Origin: Sesamum alatum | Taxonomy: Eukaryota; Streptophyta; Magnoliopsida; Lamiales; Pedaliaceae | Assembly: GCA_034509735.1 (NCBI GenBank) | Contig: JACGWO010000011.1 | Location: 20,196,979 to 20,260,978 of the forward strand | Direction: 5' to 3' | DNA: 64,000 bases | Shown here: piece after piece, positions 46,183 to 59,941 of the stretch | Numbering within the stretch: position 1 is the first letter of the stretch | How the letters are laid out: every line of letters begins with the position of its first letter | Translations under genes and position numbers: made by a program | The notes under the pieces: generated by a model | Told to the model about the DNA's origin: nothing | What the model saw: only the letters and a program-made list of their open reading frames with translations | Databases searched by the model: none

Positions 46183-47401
46183 TTCTTGTGAGGTAATAAT
46201 TAATGTTTTGGTATTGGTTTAAAATTGTTGTACAAATATTATGCTACTCATGTACGTATTTATAGATTAGAAAAAAGTAATAAAAATGGAAATAAAAATA
46301 GAAATAGATTGTCATTAATTATTATAATATTACTGATTAAATTATTAAATCACTTTTAATAATAATCCAGTCAATTATGGAGATTACTGATTTATATATA
46401 TATATATATTATGAAGAAAAATTCTTATTGAAAACTTGATACATATATTATCATTTATTATAATTTCTGATTCACTCATTCACAGGTCTAACTTGACATC
46501 CATATCCTATTAAGGTTTGTAAATCAAGGAATTAATTATGCTGATAATTAATTTCAAAATTTAGAATATATGTATCAAGACTTTACTTTCTATTTCCTTT
46601 TAAATTATCCTGATAAAGAAAAAAAATATCCACAAATCCTAGCTAAACCCCAATATTACGAACTTATCTTCAGGCCCTAGATGAAAATTTACTATTGCCT
46701 ACAGTTTTAATAGCTATGGACTAAAACTCGTGATAAATAACTATATTAATCATGATTAACAAAACTTGGTGCGAAACTTAGCTTATCAACAACGGAAATC
46801 ATTTTTTTCATGTCTCTTAACAATGACAAATGATTTAGCTACACTCACAAAAATCACGACCAACAACGTTGCATGACCGTGGTCAATATATAGCTATTTA
46901 CCATGGTTGTATTTTGTTATGATTAAATGCTATATTTCATCTAGTGATGGCTTAATTAAATTAACATGTGATTATATAATTATACTTGGTTGATATTGTA
47001 TAGGAGACTCCACCGATCTTCATGATTATTAGTAATTTAATTTATTGTTATTCTATAATTTAATTACAAAGGTTCACTAATTAGGTCCAATTTGGTGCAT
47101 GATGATAATAATTAATTTTAAAATATTTGATTTTATAAAAAAATGATTATGTTTAACACAATTTTATAATTAATTATGTGTAAGTAATTAAGTTGTAATG
47201 GAACGTTCAAAACTAACTCTCATTTTCATATTAAAGTATTCCACCAAGATTAGACTTTGAACTCACATAATTAAATAATAATTAGAAACTATAAATTAGA
47301 GAACTATATATTAAAAATGAATCAAGTTAATTATTTTTGTTAACTATATTCGTTTTTGGATAGCATAATTGAGAAATGAATATAACATACATAATAAAAA
47401 A

Positions 47402-48334
47402 TGTGTGATTTTTTATGTGTTAATTATAGATCTTAAAAAGAAATTAATTAAACTTTGCAATTACATATATAAACATTCATAGAATATATAAGTTTGATTA
47501 ATGCTTAGTCGTTGAAAAATTAAATATATAAACATTCATCGAATATATAAGTTTGATTAATGCTTAGTCGTTGAACAATTGTTCAAAATTGTGACCAAAT
47601 TGTATAGTCAAGTAGATATGAAAATTTTCTTTTTGCTTGAGTTTTGATGTTTTTATTATCTTATTCTGTTTTATAGTTTATTTATGCATTAATTATAGAT
47701 TTAAAAAAAGAAATCAGTTATAAATTTTTGCTATTATATATATATAAATATTCATCGAATATATAAGTTTGATGACTGCTTAGTCGCTGAACCAATTACA
47801 TCACAGAATGAGGATGGCAAAAACCATTTTCCTAGCTTCCTTATGTAATCTGGCCGGATAGTTTAAACCCCTAAAAAAAAATATATTGTATAGTCAAGTA
47901 TGCATGAAATTTCTCTTTTTGCTTGATTTTTAATGATTCAATAATTATCTTATTTTGTTTATTAGTTTATGTATGTGTAATTTTTTATGTGTTAATTATA
48001 AATTTTACCTAATAACTGATTACAAGTACTCAAGCAAGTATGAAATTTTTTCTTTTGTTTGATTTTTAGCATATTTTTATTATCTTAATTTGTTTTCATA
48101 GTTCATGTATTCGTCATTTTTATGCATTATTAGGATCTTCAAGTCCCCAAAAACTCCTCTCAAAATCACAAAAAAAAAAAAAAAAACCCTCCGCAAGAAA
48201 CGAAAAAAAGACTTACTCAAGCAAGTATGAAATTATTTTCTTTTCTTTGATTTTTTAATATTTTTTTATTATCTTATTTTATCTTGTAGTTCATGTGTAT
48301 GTAATTTTTTTTATAGTAAATCTATATATATATA
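47402..48334. repeat. Block R, fourth copy
   Basis: Matches 33437-34364 with a few indels in A and TA runs. It lies between block U of copy 4 and Hel2. Confidence 0.8.
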
Positions 48335-51300
48335 TCTATATATATATATATAGCAAAACGAAGTTTGACCAAATTAGTTCAATTTTGACCAAATACTCTT
48401 TTCTGATAGTTTTGAATTTTTTAATTCCCAAGAAAAAATCTCATTGGTTAGAAATATTATTTATTTTTAATATATTAATTATATATATTTTGTATTTATC
48501 TAGAATCTTATCTCCAAGATTAGAAAAAAATTAATTATCAAGAAAAAATCTTATTGGTTAGAAACATAATCTATTTTAATATATTAAATATTTATTTTAT
48601 ATTTATCCAAATCTTACATCCAAGATTATAATTGAGTTTCTAATTATCAAGAAAAAAAATCTAATTGGTTGGAAACATTTTCGTTTAATATATTAGATAT
48701 ATTTTATATATATCCAAATCATATCTCCAAAATTATGATACTATTTTAATTTATATTTATATTAAATCATTACTTAATGATTATGATCTCTGTCACATTT
48801 GTATTTAAATACTATGCATGTCTCATTGATCAGTAGATAGACTCAATTCTACCAATTTTCTATTCTCCATTAAATGATTTCAAAATTTAACACTCTGTCT
48901 ACTTAATTCTTCTCATTGCTTTTTCTATGGCTACATAACATCTTACACTTTTCTATGGTATTAATTTATTTGTTGCTCTCAATGATCTTTCAATTATGTT
49001 AATCTTCATCCATTAATCATATACTTATGTCTATTAAAATTTAATATTTATTTATCGTTTACACTCATCTCATGTGGCTAAACTGATGCTTTACTCTTTA
49101 TCTTGATGTTGTTTTATTTTTTATATCTTAGTTTTCATGATACGTGAAATGTTGAAATAATAATCTATACCATTTTTATGTTTTCTTTATTAAATAATAA
49201 CTTTAATATTTATTCCTCTTATGGTGTTAATTTTCATATTTCTATACATGGTGATTGCTTGATTTGTTTTTCTTCAATAAGAAATAGATTTATTTGGTGT
49301 TAATGGTAAATATTTCTTTTAAATATTTATTTGTATTATTTTACTTAATTTATCATTTGGTTTTTATTTATGTTAAATATCTACTCTTTCCTATCTTTTA
49401 TACATAAGTTTTTTGTTTCTATATATTATGATTTCATCCATTAATTTTGTTTTACAGTTTACTTCCGTTGTTCATTTTCATACTTCATTTTTTTTTAATT
49501 TTTGTTTTTCTACAAGAATCAACTTATTGTTTAGCCTTAATGGGTATTATATTTCGTTTAATATTTATTTTTATGATTCTACTTAATCTGCCATTTAGTC
49601 TTTATTTCTGTTGAAATATCGATCATCTTTAAAATTTTATTCTATAGTTTAATTATGTTGTTCTTTTTCAAATTCATTAGGTACATATTGAGATAATAAT
49701 CTCTACCATGTTCTTGTGTTTTCTTTATTAAATAATAAGTTTAATATGTATTCCTCTTATGGTGTTAAATTTTCAGATTTCTATTGTGATTGCTTGATTT
49801 TGTTTTTTTACGAGAAGGAATAGATTTATTTGGTGTTAATAATAATATTTTATTTTAACATTTATTTGAAATATTCTATTTCATTTGACATTTAGTTTTT
49901 GTATTTGTTTAAATATTTATTCTTTTGTATCTTTTATACACCATTTTTTTTTCATATATTATAGTTTCATCCATTAATTTGTTTTATAGTTTACTTTTGT
50001 TGTTCTTTTTCATATTTCATTCTTTTATAGTTTTTGTTTTTCTACAAGAGCGAACATATTTATTTCGCGTTACTTGCTACATATTTTGTTTAACATGTAT
50101 TTGTATGATTCTACTTAATCTGCCATTTAGTTTGTTTATATTTAAGTATTTACCCGTTGTTTATTTTTATGCACCAATTATATATATACATATATATTAT
50201 CATCTTTTCAATTTTTAATCTACAGTTTGATTTTGTTGTTCTTTTTCAAACTTCATTTTTTTACAAGAAGGAACATATTTTGTTGGTGTTAATAGGTACA
50301 TATTTATTTCTTGGTATGATTCTATTTAATTCATCTAACGTTCAATTTTTATTTCTATTTAAAATTTACCTTTTTGTATATTTTTATACACCATTATATA
50401 TATATATATATATACTAGCATGAACCCCATGCTATGCACGGAAATTTATAAATTTTATAATCTTTTAATAAATTTGAAATATCTACATAATGGTATGTCA
50501 TATTTTAATGACCATTTTACTATATACAATAGTGCAAATTTATTTATACAAAACTCAATATTTAATTCTTTACTAAGTTTATCTACAGAACATTTTGAAA
50601 ATAACAATAGTATATGAACATATTATCATACATTGAGAAATTAAAATTATTTTATAAGTTTTAAATATTATATATATTTTCTTATTCAATTAATAAAAGA
50701 CATTATATAAAAGATATTATCTCATTACCCTATGATATAAATTCTCGTAAAAAAATGTGATTCGTATTAAATGATCCATTTTAATAAAGTTTATGAAACT
50801 AATAACAAATAAAGTATATGCTAACAATATAAATATACAATAAGAAATTAGAAACATGTAGGGATATAACATAATAAAAAATTTCTAGTAGTTGGATTCA
50901 TGTCCAGTAATCATCATATATACTGTAAGATCATCGAGTTACCTTTTAATGAATACTTTCTTTTATCATGTTGAATTTTTCAACCTGAAGTCATTATTTT
51001 TCACTTGATATTGAACTTATTAATTTCATATAATTTTATCTATCCTTTTGTTACTTTCATTTGCTTTTGTCAATGTTAATCTCCATACACACTCTCACAA
51101 AACCTGACTATTGACATGCCATCAAACATAATAAATGTGAATACATTATGATACTATCATATGCCCTAATGATATAAACGGACTTCTCTTAGAAAAAAAA
51201 TATAATTCGTAATAAATTGTCCCTTTTACAATCAAGTTTCTGAAAGGAAAAAATATAGAATCACTTTTGATTTTCTTCATAAAACATAAATAGAACAACA

Positions 51301-54300
51301 TTTATAATTAATAAAAAGTAGAGATATTTATATTTCTAAATTATATGCTAAGAAAACATATGCATACTAAGAAATTCTGAATGCTACAATTGTAAGATGT
51401 AGAGCAATATCCACATAATAAAACATTCTAATGGTTTAGCTTGTGCCCAAATATTATTATAAAACCTTGTAAAGTAATCAAATTACTTTTTAATGAATAA
51501 TTCGTCTATCAAGTTGAAATTTCTACCATGAACATCTAAATTATGAAATAAGTAGATAGTAACAATTATAAAATGAAAATAAAAAATACCTAAGAATGAA
51601 AATTTAATATGAAACTACATGTAAACATCACTAAATACTAAAATGGACGAAAGAAATTTTGTGCAGAAAATATCACAAATACTTTTAGTCTGTACATATC
51701 ATTAAGATAAGAGTTTTAAATAAATAAACATGAAATTTAATGAACAAAACTTGAAAAATTGGATAACTTTAATACAAATAAAAGCATATAAACTATATGT
51801 CCATATCTAGAAAAGAGGGCAAGAAATGAAATTTCAGTTAAACTTTTTTTAATTGATATTGAAAAAAAAAAAAGATTTTGATGAACTATTATTAGATAAA
51901 AATATATGTTCATTTAGTGTTCAAGTAGAGAAATCATGACCAATCGTTCAAAAGAATTATGAATTAAAAAGAAATAATTTGAACGAAATATTGTACCTAA
52001 ATGTAAATATTTAAATAGAAAAATCATTAATCAATGGAACAAACAAAGAATGAAATGGAACATGATGAAAAAAATATAATTCAAAAATAAAGTTTAAGTA
52101 AATACTAACAAATTAATAATAAGAGCAAATAAATAAATAACAAAATTATAAAACTTTTAGGAAGTAAGTATCAAGAATACTTCATGGAAGGTTCTCTACT
52201 AAAAAAGTAAAAATATATTGAAAAGATTAAAAAAGAAGAAGATTATCTAAAACACAAAAAGAAAAATGCATAAGCGTGGTGAAATTGGATATCAAATAGC
52301 AAAAGAAAAAATTATTAAAAAATGCATCAAAAAAAGAAGCTAGCACTGCTCTATGAGGTTGCCCTTTACATTAATGAATATTATGTTATCATGTTATACA
52401 TAGAGAAGCCTTTTTATTTTCTAAAAAAAATTATAAACAAAACTTGAAATTGAAATTTTCATATATCTATCAAGTATGACCGCCATTTTGTATTGCAATA
52501 AATCCCAACCTATGAAACTTACAATATATTTGATTTTAAAATTTTGATAGAGCAACAATTTAAAAAATTATTTTACTAAGGAAAAAAATATCTATATGCG
52601 AGAGGATGACCTAATGTATTTTGTAACATAATCTTTTAAACAAATCAAGCATTGGCCTATCCTTTTTAAACCTAAATAACAATGAAAGTTAAAATCAAAT
52701 CCAATCAGAAAAAACTAAGAAAAAGAAAAAATATTAATTTCAATGAAATTAAAAATTGACTTTATCAATATCAATGAACTAATATAAAATCATCAAAAAC
52801 ATATGGTAATGAAAGATATACATTGTAAAAGATAATGATTTTACCTGATTAATTAAATTAAGAATTTACTAAATGAGATATACCAACAGATTGATATAAG
52901 TTTAGTGACTAAAAAGTATATAATTAAAATAAAAATAAATGATTAATCATAAGATAAATATTTTTTTATATCAATTGTTTATAATAAATACAAATTTGAT
53001 TAGTATCCTAATTTTGATGGTGTAATCTAGTATAGATAAACACTAATCTTGCATATATGAATTTTTAGATAAATACAAATTTAAGTTTTAATTTTAAAAA
53101 TGTATGAGATTTCAACCAATGAGATGTTTTCTTAACAATTAAAAAATTCAAAATCACCAGAAATTAGGATTCAGTCAAAATTGATTGATTTTGGTCAACT
53201 ATCGTTTTGCTATATATATATAGATTATAGTATCATCCGTTAAATTTTCATTTTTAAGTTTAGTTTTGTTGTTCTTTTTTAGATTTCATTTTTTTGTTTA
53301 CTAATTACGATATTTTATAAGGTGGAAAGAATGATCATATTAGTTTCCCGAACTATATAAACATGAATCTACTAAATCTGTGATCATATGGTTTGTAAAT
53401 CTTTATATTACCATGTAAATATATGTATTTTCATGTGTGTGTAATTCGAGCTCTTTTCAGAAAAGGTCCACACGGTTGTTCGAAATTTATTTTCTTCTTT
53501 TGTATATTTTAATATAATCAAAAAATTTATAGAGATGTGTTAAATTAATAATAAATATAGAGGTTAATTCAATAAAATTTTAATATAATTTTTTTTAACT
53601 ATTTTTAGTTATTCGTAGTATAACTATTATAAAATTTCTTTTTGAACTTTGAGATATTAAATCGTTTTAGTTCATTGTACTAAATAATTAAAATTCACAC
53701 TATTAATAAATTAAAATTTTGAGATACTTATTTGTATATTTCGGAATATTCAAATAAGTATCATTTTTTAATATTTTAATTTTATAAATGAGAGATCGTC
53801 AAAATCAACTGATTTGCAATTTTTTTGGAGAAAAATATCTCTTTGAATTTTTGGAAAATAAATTATATCATTATAAACACTTTTGACTTTTGTAATCGGT
53901 CAAACGAAACAAAATAATTAAATAAATGAAAACCTCAAAGTTTCCTATGTTTGTAAAAGTTTTCCAACATATATATATAAAATATAGTGAGAAGAAAATT
54001 TATTTTGTAATTAAATAATAATAAAAGAATTTATAAATACAAAATACCAATGTTTTTTATTGTCCTAAAATAAGGCAAGAATTAATAGTTGAAAATGAAA
54101 ATTTGATGAATGAACTTTATGAATTTAAGAATAATTTAATAAGTTTTCAAAGTAGAACAACCTATTGCAGGGGGATTGTAGTAATTTCTTAGTTTTTAAC
54201 TTGAATTAAACTCATTCTTTTGATAAATGAAAGAAAATCTTATGTTGTGATTCACTTAAAAAAAAAAAAAAAGAAATAAAGAATATAATCTACATATTAG

Positions 54301-55497
54301 TAAGTTATTGCATTTGGACTTTTTAATTCACTTTATGCAAAACATGAACTATAGAATAATTAATTACTTGAGTTTTTATGGAGATAAAGTTTCATATTTT
54401 ATCCTTCAAAAGTCACTATGAGACATACTTCCACCGTATATATTTTACAGTGTTATATTGCTTCCAAAAATCCAAAAAATTGAATAGGGAGTAGTATGGT
54501 TTGCAAATTGCTCAAAGACTATAGCATATTAACACGACTAATTTGTTATTTATTTATTTTTTGTTAAAACTTAGTAGTTATAATTGCCTACTTATACATT
54601 TCAATATATTTTGTATATTAAATTTTTTGGCATATTTTGTTTTTTATTATTATAGTTTTTTTCCTCTTGCTAACCTTTATTATTAATGTATTCAGGCTTC
54701 TAGAAAAATATTTGATAAATATTTGTTGCTTTAACTGTTGATTTATTTTTGTTCAACTCATTCTTTTAATTTTAAGATTAATCTTTCATCTTTTAGGATT
54801 TCTTTAAGCCGATGAAAGTGTTTTTATTATCAGGGTTGGTGATAAGGTTGCTATGTTTATTATTTAACTGTATTTAGTCATTTATGTTTATTTGTTCTTA
54901 TTTTATTTTGTCATTCATTATAATTAATTTACTCCTTATCTTTTTCGTTCAAAATGATGAAATGATATTGGGATTTTAAAATTATTTTAATTTTTTTTTA
55001 GCTTCCACATTTTCTTCTTCCTTTTACCATTTTATTTATCTTTCTTATAACCCATTAAAAGTAAGTTTTTATTTTTTTATATTTTATTTCTTTAATATGG
55101 AAGATCATTTTAGATTTATGTATTTTAATATGATTTTTGATGAAAGATGAACTATATAATACAAACAATATATCTAACTAATTCTTTATTTTTTATATTT
55201 TTATATAAGGTTGAAAATATGTAAAAAAATATATATTTAATAGAATGTCATAACTGTTTGAAAGTAATCCTCATATAATACAAATTTTAGTAAGTCGAAA
55301 TATATTGTATATGTAGGAAAATATATTTGTCAATAATAATCAAATAGATTAAAAATTCAAAACTACGATGTTTTACCTATTAAAAATGAAAATTTTATTT
55401 TACGTAAGAAATCTTTATAGCATAATATATATAAAAATATTATTAAATTGAAACAAGAAAAGATATATAACTGTGCATAGTACGGGGACTACGCTAG
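48335..55497 (+). mobile_element. Hel2, copy 4: full-length
   Basis: It begins at the second TCTATATATATATATATAGC of the TA tract and ends CTAG at 55494-55497. At 7.16 kb it is nearly identical to copy 2, including the three-unit repeat near the 5' end. Confidence 0.65.
50415..53224 (-). mobile_element. Hel3, copy 4, nested in Hel2
   Basis: CTAG end at 50415-50418 and TC start at 53223-53224 on the minus strand. It matches the two earlier copies. Confidence 0.65.
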
Positions 55498-56257
55498 TAT
55501 ATATATATTTGAAGAGGGTCTTTGACCCCAATGGTTCAATTATGACCGAAATTCTAAATTTTTAGAATTTTCAATTATTTAATTATCTAGAAAAAATCTA
55601 ATTGGTTGGTTTAATTTTAATAGGAATTCTAATTTCTTCTTTTTTAAAAAGTTCAGTTACCAAACTAAATCCCTAAAATTTTGTGAATTTTTTTTTGGAA
55701 AGATAGAACTAATTTGGTTTAGTCTTAGCAGGAATGTTAATTCTCCCGTTTAAAATATTTCAGTTACCGAAGTAAATCCTAAAATTTTGCATGAAAATAA
55801 GAAAATCCTCATGAAGATATTTAAAGGACACCAAAAGATAAGCAATAATTAATGAAATATGGTAAAAATTTCATAATGCAGCAAAGACAACTCATTGTCC
55901 ATCATTATAAATGCACAAATTATTCTTTTTGTTTTACTAATTTACGTTAGCACTTTTTTTTAAAAAAAAAAATTGCTGTTTTTATTAGATAACAATTTCT
56001 CACTTTTGTATAATTTCAAAATTCTAGATAATGATGAAAACTAAAAGAACAATTTTAAGGTGGCATTGTCCATGGGAACCCATCCCAAAGTATGATATTT
56101 TTATATTTCGAGAAATTTTTTAGTCTTAGTTAATATATCGATTCAATTATGTTTAGCGTTATTTATGTTTTGTGATATTTTGGACATTAAGTTTTGAGTG
56201 TGTAAACTAACATAATATTTTTTAAATAAGTCGTGCATAGCACGGGTCACATGCTAG
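55498..56257 (+). mobile_element. Hel1, copy 5
   Basis: Same structure as copies 2-4, with CTAG at 56254-56257 and hairpin CGTGC-ATA-GCACG upstream. Confidence 0.65.
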
Positions 56258-56365
56258 TATAAATAATATTGGAGGGAATTATTTGCAAGAAAGAAGAGTA
56301 TTATTTATTATAAGAATTAATATGAGTAAGTCTCTATTATTTGAGTGGAATCTTAAAATGATCTT

Positions 56366-57261
56366 CTACGCTCTGTCTGTTTTCTTGTCTGTGGTGTGTT
56401 GTTGTTGATGTTCATCAGCAACACGAGTAGTAGCATGGCCACGGTCATGGATGATCTTTTTGGCATCGTTAATACAAGCGCAGAAGCCATTATAACATTC
56501 TAACGAAGCATCAATACATACAATTAAATCTCTGCAATCATCCGCTGTCCTTGCATGCCAAATCACCATAGCTTCTTGTTAACACTGTCAACCAAACACA
56601 AGAAAATATTCCTCATTAATTATATCATAACCTACATTAATTGATATACCTATGCAAATACATATACACATCATCGGCAAAAACTAGGTCCGATATATTT
56701 TCAGATCCACCATTTACGAAATTAAAAAAAATAATCACATAACTTGCGAAAAAGTCTGTTTTTCACTCCTCCTATAACCTTTGATCATTAGGAAATTGAT
56801 GGAAAAAAAATTCAAATTAAAGTCACTTAGCAGCTATCTTTAATTTTAGAATCAAGAGAAACAACTACATGACGTGTATTTGGATTTTCTGTCAATTCCT
56901 AACTTAAATTGGTAGAAGAAATAAAAGTGGATTTATTTTTAATTTAATTATGAAACTATTTTAGAAAAATTCCATAAGTAATGGGGCTAAAAGTGTATAG
57001 AGACTAATTTATGGGATGAAAATTATGATCTCTCCACCTTTTTTATAATCATAAGTTAGAAATTATGGATGAAATAATTAGAAAATATGCACCAGGTATA
57101 ATTCAATATAAATTTCGCATATATATGGGAAATAATTTGGTGGTGGTGGTGGTGGAGGTGCATTTTATAATGTATGCAAAAAGAAAGATAGGGAAATAAA
57201 AAAAACCATTGGCAAGAAGTAAGAAAGTGAGGAAGCAAATCATCAACTTTTGAGAAGCCAT
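56366..57261 (-). pseudogene. Cysteine-rich peptide, copy 5: frameshift in exon 2
   Basis: Exon 1 (57207-57261) is intact (MASQKLMICFLTFLLLAN). Exon 2 (56366-56584) has one extra C at 56549-56550 (GCTGTCCTTGCATG against GCTGTCTTGCATG). After LACK the frame changes and stops within a few codons, losing five of the six cysteines. It is a probable pseudogene, or an assembly error in a near-identical repeat. Confidence 0.7.
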
Positions 57262-57468
57262 TTCTTGTGAGGTAATAATTAATGTTTTGGTATTGTTTTA
57301 AAACTGTTGTACAAATATTATGCTACTCATGTACGTATTTATAGATTAGAAAAAAGTAATAAAAATGGAAATAAAAATAGAAATAGATAGTCATTAATTA
57401 TTATAATATTACTGATTAAATTATTAAATCACTTTTAATAATAATCCAGTCAATTATGGAGATTACTG

Positions 57469-57504
<36 letters not shown>

Positions 57505-58496
57505 ATGAAGAAAAATTCTTATTGAAAACTTAATTACATATATTATCATTTATTATAATTTCTGATTCACTCATTCACAGGTCTAACTTGACATCCATAT
57601 CCTATTATGGTTTGTAAATCAAGGAATTAATTATGCTGATAATTAATTTCAAAATTTAGAATATATGTATCAAGACTTTACTTTCTATTTCCTTTTAAAT
57701 TATCCTGATAAAGAAAAAAAATATCCACAAATCCTAGCTAAACCCCAATATTACGAACTTATCTCCAGGCCCTAGATGAAAATTTACTATTACCTACAGT
57801 TTTAATAGCTATGGACTAAAACTCGTGATAAATAACTATTATTAATCATGATTAACAAAACTTGGTGCGAAACTTAGCTTATCAACAACGGAAATCATTT
57901 TTTTCATGTCTCTTAACAATGACAAATGATTTAGCTACACTCACAAAAATCACGACCAACAACGTTGCATGACCGTGGTCAATATATAGCTATTTACCAT
58001 GGTTGTATTTTGTTATGATTAAATGCTATATTTCATCTAGTGATGGCTTAATTAAATTAACATGTGATTATATAATTATACTTGGTTGATATTGTATAGG
58101 AGACTCCACCGATCTTCATGATTATTAATAATTTAATTTATTGTTATTCTATAATTTAATTACAAAGGTTCACTAATTAGGTCCAATTTGGTGCATGATG
58201 ATAATAATTAATTTTAAAATATTTGATTTTATAAAAAAATGATTATGTTTAACACAATTTTATAATTAATTATGTGTAAGTAATTAAGTTGTAATGGAAC
58301 GTTCAAAACTAACTCTCATTTTCATATTAAAGTATTCCACCAAGATTAGACTTTGAACTCACATAATTAAATAATAATTAGAAACTATAAATTAGAGAAC
58401 TATATATTAAAAATGAATCAAGTTAATTATTTTTGTTAACTATATTCGTTTTTGATAGCATAATTGAGAAATGAATATAACATACATAATAAAAAA
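57262..58496. other. Upstream flank of copy 5 and right end of the array
   Basis: Same as block U elsewhere, with an enlarged TA microsatellite at 57472-57500. It ends at CATAATAAAAAA, after which the sequence differs from all other copies (TTAACTAATGATGG), so this is the original right border of the duplication. Confidence 0.7.
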
Positions 58497-58528
58497 TTAA
58501 CTAATGATGGACATATTAATAAATTAAA

Positions 58529-58988
58529 GGGTAAATTACAACCACCTCTACTAAGATATGACATAATAACAAGTATCTCCTTGTTGTTTGAGAAATTATA
58601 AATACCCTTCTAATTTTAATATTCGTCTAACAACAAACCCAATCAGTTAGCCCCGTAAGATTTTCATCCAATTTTTATAGTGAACTGCTTAAGATGCCTT
58701 TTTAGATTATAAGTTGTAATTATATATATTTTAGAATTTTCTAAAATATTCTTAGGGACTAATATTTCCTATGGCCTATTGTTTTACCCACCCTCAATTT
58801 CTTTTACATTTTTCTAGCATTTTCTTTTGAAAAATAAAAACTTCAGCAAGGGTAAAGTAATACTTTTCATATCACCTTTTGGGGGTTGCATAATTATTTT
58901 TTTTTAGGGGTATTTGTAATTTTTCAAATAATGAGAGAGTATTTGTAATTTTATGTCAAAGCTCGAGAAAGATAGCTATAATTTATCC
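58529..58988. mobile_element. MULE-type MITE with 9-bp target duplication
   Basis: It begins GGGTAAATTACAA and ends ATAATTTATCC, with inverted arms containing ATAAATACCC / GGGGTATTTGTAATTTT. A perfect 9-bp direct repeat TAAATTAAA flanks it (58520-58528 and 58989-58997). It belongs to the same family as 3187-3610 and starts only 33 bp from the array border. Confidence 0.82.
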
Positions 58989-59109
58989 TAAATTAAAATA
59001 TTCATAAGTATTAAGGGTATAGTATAAAAAGCAACTCTGAATAATAAAAATCATCATAAATACATGCACCCTACAACACGCAAATAATAGTTGTTGGTCT
59101 ATTTTGTAT

Positions 59110-59416
59110 TCAGCCTTGCAGCAGCTTTTGTTTCTGCGCAGTTGCGCCCTGAGCAGTGGAACCTTGACGGCGCTGGCAAACACAAGTATTCAAATAGCAA
59201 ACCGGCACACCGTCACAGCAATCGGGTGCCTGTCTACGAGCTGGCACGACGGAGCAGTCGTGCATGAGAGGCTTGCTATAGCACCTGCTGTCGAACAAAG
59301 GTTCTGAATGGCAGCGGCGCAGCCGGCACCATGTAAGCAAGGTAGAGTTGCGCAGTCAGATTCCATTTTGCATTTCACGGGGCTACCGATAGCAGATGCC
59401 ACAAGTCTTGCAGACA
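59110..59416 (-). pseudogene. Diverged cysteine-rich peptide exon 2, reading frame apparently broken
   Basis: On the minus strand an acceptor (GACTGCAG) is followed by TG TCT GCA AGA, in the same phase and with the same V-x-x-R start as exon 2 of the array genes. It continues ...GSPVKCKMESDCATLPC, giving C-x5-C-x4-C in the first frame. The closing motif VCYLNTCVC (C-x4-C-x-C, as in ECYNGFCAC of the array genes) is in another frame, ending at 59110. The frame change lies between about 59360 and 59240. An uncalled extra intron is an alternative. I found no matching signal-peptide exon within the next 500 bp. It is GC-richer than its surroundings, as expected for coding sequence. Confidence 0.5.
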
Positions 59417-59513
59417 CTGCAGTCACCATGCATGAAACAAACACACTAATTGGAAAATGTTATGTAAATTGGAATATAATTCATATTTTTAACTTTGTGA
59501 ATATAGGAGTACG

Positions 59514-59840
59514 GTGAAATTACACCTTTTCTCCTGTATGGGAGAGATTCAACATTGTTAGTCCTCTGTTTTACGAAAATTTTAAAATAATCCCAAAATT
59601 GGGAAAACTCGACTCGTGCAATTCGCGTGTCCATCAATTGTGTGAGTAGCCAAGCTAACATACATGTGCATTTCACGTGTCTTTGCTGCATACTTTTTTT
59701 TTTTTGTTTCTTTTGGAAAACTTGGACATATGACTAAGTGCCGAATTTTCTCAATTTTGAGATCATTTTTAGAAGTTTCATAAAAACGGATGATTAAAAG
59801 TGTCGTGCCCCTATCTTATGAGATTAAAAGTGTAATTATG
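59514..59840. mobile_element. Foldback MITE (about 330 bp)
   Basis: The left arm (TGAAATTACACCTTTTCTCC, TCCCAAAATTGGGAAAACTCG) is the inverse of the right arm (CGAATTTTCTCAATTTTGAG, GATTAAAAGTGTAATTATG). The target duplication is not clear. Confidence 0.5.
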
Positions 59841-59941
59841 GGTTGCATCAAACGCTAACCAAGGGCAATGAGATAGAAGGTGAGTGAAAATGTGAACTTC
59901 GGCCAGGGCACGCCATTTTCATGAAATGTTTGATTTAGTGG

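Larger units (their letters stand above)
19641..58496. repeat. Tandem array carrying the cysteine-rich peptide genes
   Basis: The order is R - Hel1 - U(gene 1) - R - [Hel2/Hel3] - Hel1 - U(gene 2) - R - [Hel2/Hel3] - Hel1 - U(gene 3, cut by N gap) - [Hel2 end] - Hel1 - U(gene 4) - R - [Hel2/Hel3] - Hel1 - U(gene 5). R is an AT-rich spacer and U holds the peptide gene. Gene-to-gene spacing is 9,896, 11,080, 2,886 (gap) and 11,077 bp. Copies differ by only scattered single bases and homopolymer lengths, so amplification was recent. The array ends abruptly at 58496, exactly where R would begin. Confidence 0.9.

Noticed and set aside
19641..58496. CRISPR-like array or centromeric satellite
   Set aside because: Units are 10-11 kb with genes and transposons, not short direct repeats with unique spacers or a 150-180 bp satellite.
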